From: Membranipora membranacea
Lineage: Eukaryota > Bryozoa > Gymnolaemata > Cheilostomatida > Membraniporidae
Length of the DNA: 64,000 nt
Direction: 5' to 3'
Assembly (NCBI GenBank): GCA_914767715.1
Contig: OU612074.1
Coordinates: 6,587,501 to 6,651,500, forward strand
The notes beneath the pieces were generated by a model. The model was not told the DNA's origin. It made no database searches and saw nothing but the letters and a program-made list of their open reading frames with translations. The position numbers were made by a program, and so were the translations under genes. Below, piece by piece: positions 63,401-64,000 of the stretch (position 1 is the first letter of the stretch; every line of letters starts with the position of its first letter).

Positions 63401-64000
63401 TAGTGACATTTCCATCTGAGAATTTTTATGCCTGGTGTTTTGCTGAAACTAGCAAAGGCAAAACAGATCCATTGTCTACTAATTAGCAGTGGCGCTGCTA
63501 ATTACGTTCAGCGGAATGCTAAGTCAATGTTAACTTGTTGTCGAGTCTGAGAAAGGCGCAAGGAAAACAAAAACGCATCTAACTTTGGTATTAATGGTCT
63601 GAGGGAACAAGCCGCACTAAAACTAGTCAACTGTCAATCTGTTTTCACAGTATTTGCTGGAGAGGACATGAGTGTGTTGTCTCAGGCCATCTGCATGCCG
63701 CAGGTCTGCTATCACCCAAAATACTGTACAGCATGGCTGTTATAGAGTGACACCACGCTTCATCTCAACCTACCTTGTGCGTACCGATGCCGTTGATGTT
63801 GACCACGAATCCGACACCACATGCATCCTTTTCATGCTCAGGGTTGTAGAGACCTTGGGCTACAGGTAAACCATTCTCGTCTAACTGCATACCTGCGTAT
63901 GTGTTTTCAGGCCCAGCCTCGGCCATACCATCACAGCGGGCACATGCCTCGTCGGCCATCACTGACATCTCTGCAGATAACACCTGCTTCAGGTTTTGGT
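26279..64000 (-). CDS. GOGAT: NADH-dependent glutamate synthase (GOGAT), multi-exon gene, 5' end at or beyond window edge
   Basis: Catalyses glutamine + 2-oxoglutarate + NADH to two glutamates, using FMN, FAD and Fe-S centres. I traced 48 exons on the minus strand, all with GT-AG junctions and agreeing phases; their coordinates are in the block entries below. From the first visible ATG (63968) to the stop at 26281-26279 the product is about 2163 aa, close to the roughly 2100-2200 aa usual for single-chain eukaryotic GOGAT. Visible hallmarks are the N-terminal glutaminase Cys50 in DACGVGF, the 3Fe-4S cysteines 1169/1175/1180, two 4Fe-4S cysteine groups (1696-1710 and 1749-1757), the FAD motif GSGPAG (about 1802) and the NAD(P)H motif GGGDTG (about 1948). 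The frame stays open upstream of the ATG to the window edge, so the true start or a targeting peptide may lie outside. The largest intron in the 3' half hosts another gene on the opposite strand. Confidence 0.96.
26926..27110. repeat. 37-bp tandem repeat, five copies, overlapping a GOGAT splice donor
   Basis: Five consecutive 37-bp units start at 26926, 26963, 27000, 27037 and 27074. Units 1, 3 and 5 begin CCATTACCCAGA while 2 and 4 begin TTATT, so a 74-bp dimer was probably amplified. The last unit contains the real 5' splice site of GOGAT exon 47 (27103). Confidence 0.9.
30185..30480 (-). mobile_element. Second tRNA-derived SINE family (Ser/Leu-like head)
   Basis: On the minus strand the head reads GGTCCAACAGTTAAGGGTTC, then GGACTTGTGAT and a box B-like AGTTCAATTCT near 30415-30425. 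About 220 bp of unrelated body follow, ending in CTCTCCGCATTGAAGACTTA. The body does not match the other SINE family. Only one copy is visible, so the boundaries are approximate. Confidence 0.5.
31448..31790. repeat. Foldback element in a GOGAT intron
   Basis: Inverted arms at about 31562-31618 and 31733-31784 pair over some 45-50 bp. Both carry the block pairing AGACCAAAGCAATATATAGT with its complement, followed by TGGCAGCTAGTTCTG; about 115 bp lie between them. A separate hairpin precedes it at 31450-31500 (TGTAACACGTGTTTCAT pairing with ATGAAACACTTGGGTGTTAC). No transposase reading frame. Confidence 0.72.
33468..33565. repeat. Degenerate relative of the 3.5-kb palindrome, in a GOGAT intron
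   Basis: It contains GACCGAGTTAGGACCATTT, AAGGAGTTGCTCC and GAATGCAGGCAAACTGGACC, each resembling the parts of the 3490-3610 palindrome in the same order. The outer arms still pair imperfectly. Confidence 0.5.
33806..36537 (-). CDS. GOGAT: GOGAT exons 33-37: charged linker with two proposed microexons
   Basis: Exons 36537-36402, 35938-35853, 35534-35514 (21 nt), 35365-35360 (6 nt, tentative) and 33927-33806, encoding residues about 1531-1653 between the alpha-like and beta-like halves. Exon 33 begins with [10 protein letters not shown], conserved in the family, then becomes Lys/Glu/Ala-rich and acidic. The 21-nt exon (IPKSPVK) has a T-rich acceptor and a GTAAAA donor; the 6-nt exon (PM) has a polypyrimidine acceptor and a GTATGT donor. 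Both are multiples of three between phase-0 boundaries, so each could be skipped without a frameshift. The last exon ends in the conserved DKVRGF transition. The larger exons are solid; the 6-nt exon is a prediction from splice signals only. Confidence 0.72.
35360..35534 (-). other. GOGAT: Two candidate GOGAT microexons (21 nt and 6 nt)
   Basis: On the minus strand 35534-35514 is flanked by a TTTTTCTAG acceptor and a GTAAAA donor, and 35365-35360 by a TTCTATTTCAG acceptor and a GTATGT donor. They would add IPKSPVK and PM to the linker. The 21-nt exon is moderately supported; the 6-nt exon could be chance. Confidence 0.45.
36807..39769 (-). CDS. GOGAT: GOGAT exons 27-32: GXGXG beta-helix domain
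   Basis: Exons 39769-39611, 39273-39149, 38433-38282, 38001-37826, 37432-37317, 36984-36807, encoding residues about 1229-1530. The segment has the repeated glycine pattern of the GXGXG domain, including [51 protein letters not shown] and [11 protein letters not shown]. Its role is structural, closing the alpha-subunit part. The donor of exon 28 must be read after TCCGT, giving ...ISVRYGEAG, to keep frame with exon 29. The intron between exons 30 and 29 carries a minus-strand SINE. Confidence 0.92.
38082..38232 (-). mobile_element. GOGAT: tRNA-derived SINE fragment in a GOGAT intron
   Basis: On the minus strand it has box B TGTTCGAATCC (38194-38204), then ACTGACTACTGGGC and GGTGCTCCGACCTACCTTCA, then AGAGAGCAACTTGCCGC, matching the SINE body of the 49.7-kb copy. 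A short ACTGACT triplication occurs near 38168-38182. The 5' head is poorly preserved. Confidence 0.65.
40011..49045 (-). CDS. GOGAT: GOGAT exons 17-26: FMN and 3Fe-4S glutamate synthase domain
   Basis: Exons 49045-48935, 48731-48597, 48174-48092, 43637-43549, 43170-43007, 42427-42209, 41929-41831, 41494-41336, 40822-40667, 40133-40011, encoding residues about 783-1228. Motifs include [40 protein letters not shown] and the 3Fe-4S set Cys1169-x5-Cys1175-x4-Cys1180. This is the FMN barrel in which 2-oxoglutarate is aminated and reduced. Between exons 19 and 20 lies an intron of 4454 nt (43638-48091) that carries a complete plus-strand collagen gene and a degenerate copy of it. Confidence 0.94.
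42487..42543. repeat. Inverted repeat in a GOGAT intron
   Basis: GTTGGCTCTGATTGG is followed about 27 bp later by its exact complement CCAATCAGAGCCAAC. Confidence 0.75.
42609..42638. repeat. Perfect hairpin, 13-bp stem
   Basis: CAAGGAGTTAAAG, loop TTGT, then CTTTAACTCCTTG. A shorter relative lies at about 53109-53134. Confidence 0.8.
44176..46397 (+). CDS. Type II membrane short-chain collagen with C4-type C-terminal domain, nested in a GOGAT intron
   Basis: Four exons: 44176-44391, 44738-44857, 45263-45377, 45754-46397 (stop TAA 46395-46397), phases 0/0/1, product 364 aa. The order is: short cytoplasmic tail with Cys12; one hydrophobic span, about residues 18-43, with no cleavable-signal features; a charged heptad-like stalk to about 72; a dibasic EKRE site at 83-86; eleven uninterrupted Gly-X-Y triplets at 101-133; then a Cys-rich domain of about 210 residues. 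The last domain matches the short-chain collagen C4 family known from sponges and other invertebrates: [34 protein letters not shown] and a C-terminal CVVCSK. It probably forms a trimeric cell-surface protein, possibly shed at the dibasic site (inference). The start is supported by conservation of the same ATG in the downstream copy. It lies antisense within a GOGAT intron. Confidence 0.88.
46736..46741 (+). terminator. Possible polyadenylation signal of the nested collagen gene
   Basis: AATAAA lies 339 nt after the collagen stop codon and before the start of the duplicate copy. It is the first canonical hexamer I saw on this strand after the stop; usage is unproven. Confidence 0.35.
46929..47940 (+). 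pseudogene. Decayed tandem duplicate of the membrane short-chain collagen gene
   Basis: Exon 1 (46929-47120, 64 codons) is strongly similar to exon 1 of the upstream gene and keeps the ATG, the PPCEH motif, the membrane span and a shortened stalk. Exon 2 (47423-47542) is exactly the same length as its counterpart (120 nt) with intact splice sites and a conserved dibasic KRE, but the collagen start is broken: two Gly positions read Ser and Glu ([11 protein letters not shown] against [11 protein letters not shown]). An exon 3 relic at about 47605-47671 is shortened and contains stops. Exon 4 is reduced to about 47720-47940, keeping only the segment with [12 protein letters not shown], ending in a premature stop at 47917-47919 and lacking the C-terminal CVVCSK. 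A membrane-only product from exon 1 (open to 47201) remains possible, but no full collagen can be made. Confidence 0.8.
49403..52370 (-). CDS. GOGAT: GOGAT exons 11-16: central domain
   Basis: Exons 52370-52183, 51800-51650, 51257-51117, 50846-50692, 50099-50007, 49616-49403, encoding residues about 469-782. Recognisable stretches are [62 protein letters not shown] and [10 protein letters not shown]. In solved bacterial GOGAT alpha subunits this domain joins the glutaminase and synthase sites and helps form the ammonia channel. All splice phases agree. The intron between exons 15 and 14 holds a tandem repeat next to the acceptor of exon 15, and the intron between exons 16 and 15 holds a SINE. 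Confidence 0.93.
49700..49945 (+). mobile_element. tRNA-derived SINE in a GOGAT intron
   Basis: Box A TAGTTCAATTGG (49713-49724) and box B GGATCGAATCC (49767-49777). They are followed by CACTGACTACTGTGCCCCCA, GGTGTGCTCCGGCCTGCC and AACTAAGAGCAACTA, then a tail with GGACGGAGACTGTAAGTCTG. Oriented opposite to GOGAT. Confidence 0.78.
50117..50275. repeat. 31/36-bp tandem repeat beside a GOGAT splice acceptor
   Basis: About five units of ACAATCACATCAGAACAAAA plus CAACAACATCA alternate between 31 and 36 bp; the longer units carry an extra CATCA. On the minus (gene) strand the array is T/G-rich and ends about 16 nt before the acceptor of GOGAT exon 15. Confidence 0.88.
52666..64000 (-). CDS. GOGAT: GOGAT exons 1-10: glutamine amidotransferase class II domain
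   Basis: Exons (high to low coordinate): 64000(or beyond)-63774, 61929-61799, 60542-60416, 59944-59864, 56427-56386, 55292-55197, 54796-54660, 54149-53945, 53468-53202, 52788-52666. They encode residues 1-468. The nucleophile Cys50 sits in DACGVGF; further family motifs are [32 protein letters not shown] and RNGLRPSRY. This domain hydrolyses glutamine and releases ammonia into an internal tunnel. The first 49 residues before Cys50 form a propeptide-like leader with several Cys and acidic residues, which does not look like a classical basic mitochondrial presequence. Exon 5 is only 42 nt. The start is uncertain because the frame is open to position 64000. Confidence 0.93.
53109..53134. repeat. 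Hairpin related to that at 42.6 kb
   Basis: CAAGGAGTT pairs with AACTCCTTG across a short centre (GGCTTT). It lies in the GOGAT intron between exons 10 and 9. Confidence 0.6.
56428..59863 (-). other. GOGAT: GOGAT intron between exons 4 and 5 (3.4 kb)
   Basis: No hidden gene recognised. Two segments share a 24-nt block with two mismatches (58751-58774 and 58926-58949, AAAATGTGA.CTG.AACTTC), indicating a diverged local duplication. TGACGTGACGTAA near 57276 is a paired CRE-like site of unknown relevance. Confidence 0.5.
60609..60705. repeat. Inverted repeat in a GOGAT intron
   Basis: CGAGTAGGGAGGGTGG on one side pairs with CCACCCTCCCTAGTC on the other, separated by about 65 bp. It also accounts for a spurious 89-codon frame here. 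Confidence 0.65.
61930..63773 (-). other. GOGAT: GOGAT intron between exons 1 and 2
   Basis: It contains the split SINE at 62527-62845 and the dispersed repeat near 62085-62145. No other exon was found; the protein reads continuously from GIGTHK to VLEDSR across it. Confidence 0.6.
62527..62845 (+). mobile_element. tRNA-derived SINE, head lost, body and tail separated
   Basis: The body at about 62527-62620 reads TTGACTACTGGGCTC, CCCCAGGTGTGCTCCGACCT and AACTGAGAGCAACATGGCGC. A tail at about 62762-62845 reads GCGCCCTTAAGGCACC, TCTTCGGACAGAGACAAACT and TTTAACCAACATT. No box A or B is visible. It lies in the GOGAT intron between exons 1 and 2. Confidence 0.68.

Overview
The window is nuclear DNA of an invertebrate animal: AT-rich, intron-dense, with consensus GT-AG splice sites, dispersed SINEs and foldback elements, and no prokaryotic operon structure. 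NADH-dependent glutamate synthase (absent from vertebrates), a membrane-anchored short-chain collagen of the C4 type, and a melatonin-receptor-like rhodopsin-class GPCR together point to a non-vertebrate metazoan. The phylum cannot be fixed from this sequence alone.

Layout. (1) 1-6.1 kb holds no recognisable gene but carries a U2-snRNA-headed SINE copy, a long palindrome, a 9-bp tandem repeat and a tRNA-derived SINE. (2) 6.16-10.47 kb, minus strand: a complete class A GPCR of 428 residues, with three coding exons, a probable 5' UTR exon and a TATA box. (3) 10.5-26.2 kb: gene-poor DNA with tandem duplications, SINEs, homopolymer G/C tracts and one TATA/Inr-like module near 15.46 kb. (4) 26.28-64.0 kb, minus strand: one very large gene for glutamate synthase (GOGAT). 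I reconstructed 48 exons, two of them proposed microexons, with every splice phase agreeing. They give about 2163 residues from the first ATG seen, and the 5' end may run off the right edge. Domains run in the order glutaminase, central, FMN/3Fe-4S synthase, GXGXG, linker, then a bacterial beta-subunit-like 4Fe-4S/FAD/NAD(P)H part. (5) Inside a 4.45-kb GOGAT intron, on the opposite strand, lies a complete four-exon gene for a type II membrane short-chain collagen (364 aa), followed by a decayed tandem copy.

Function. GOGAT makes two glutamates from glutamine and 2-oxoglutarate using NADH. The nested collagen gene is unrelated in function, but its antisense position means the two transcription units overlap. 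The GPCR is an independent gene. Most remaining structure is repeat-derived: three SINE families, several hairpin elements, and tandem repeats that touch GOGAT splice sites.
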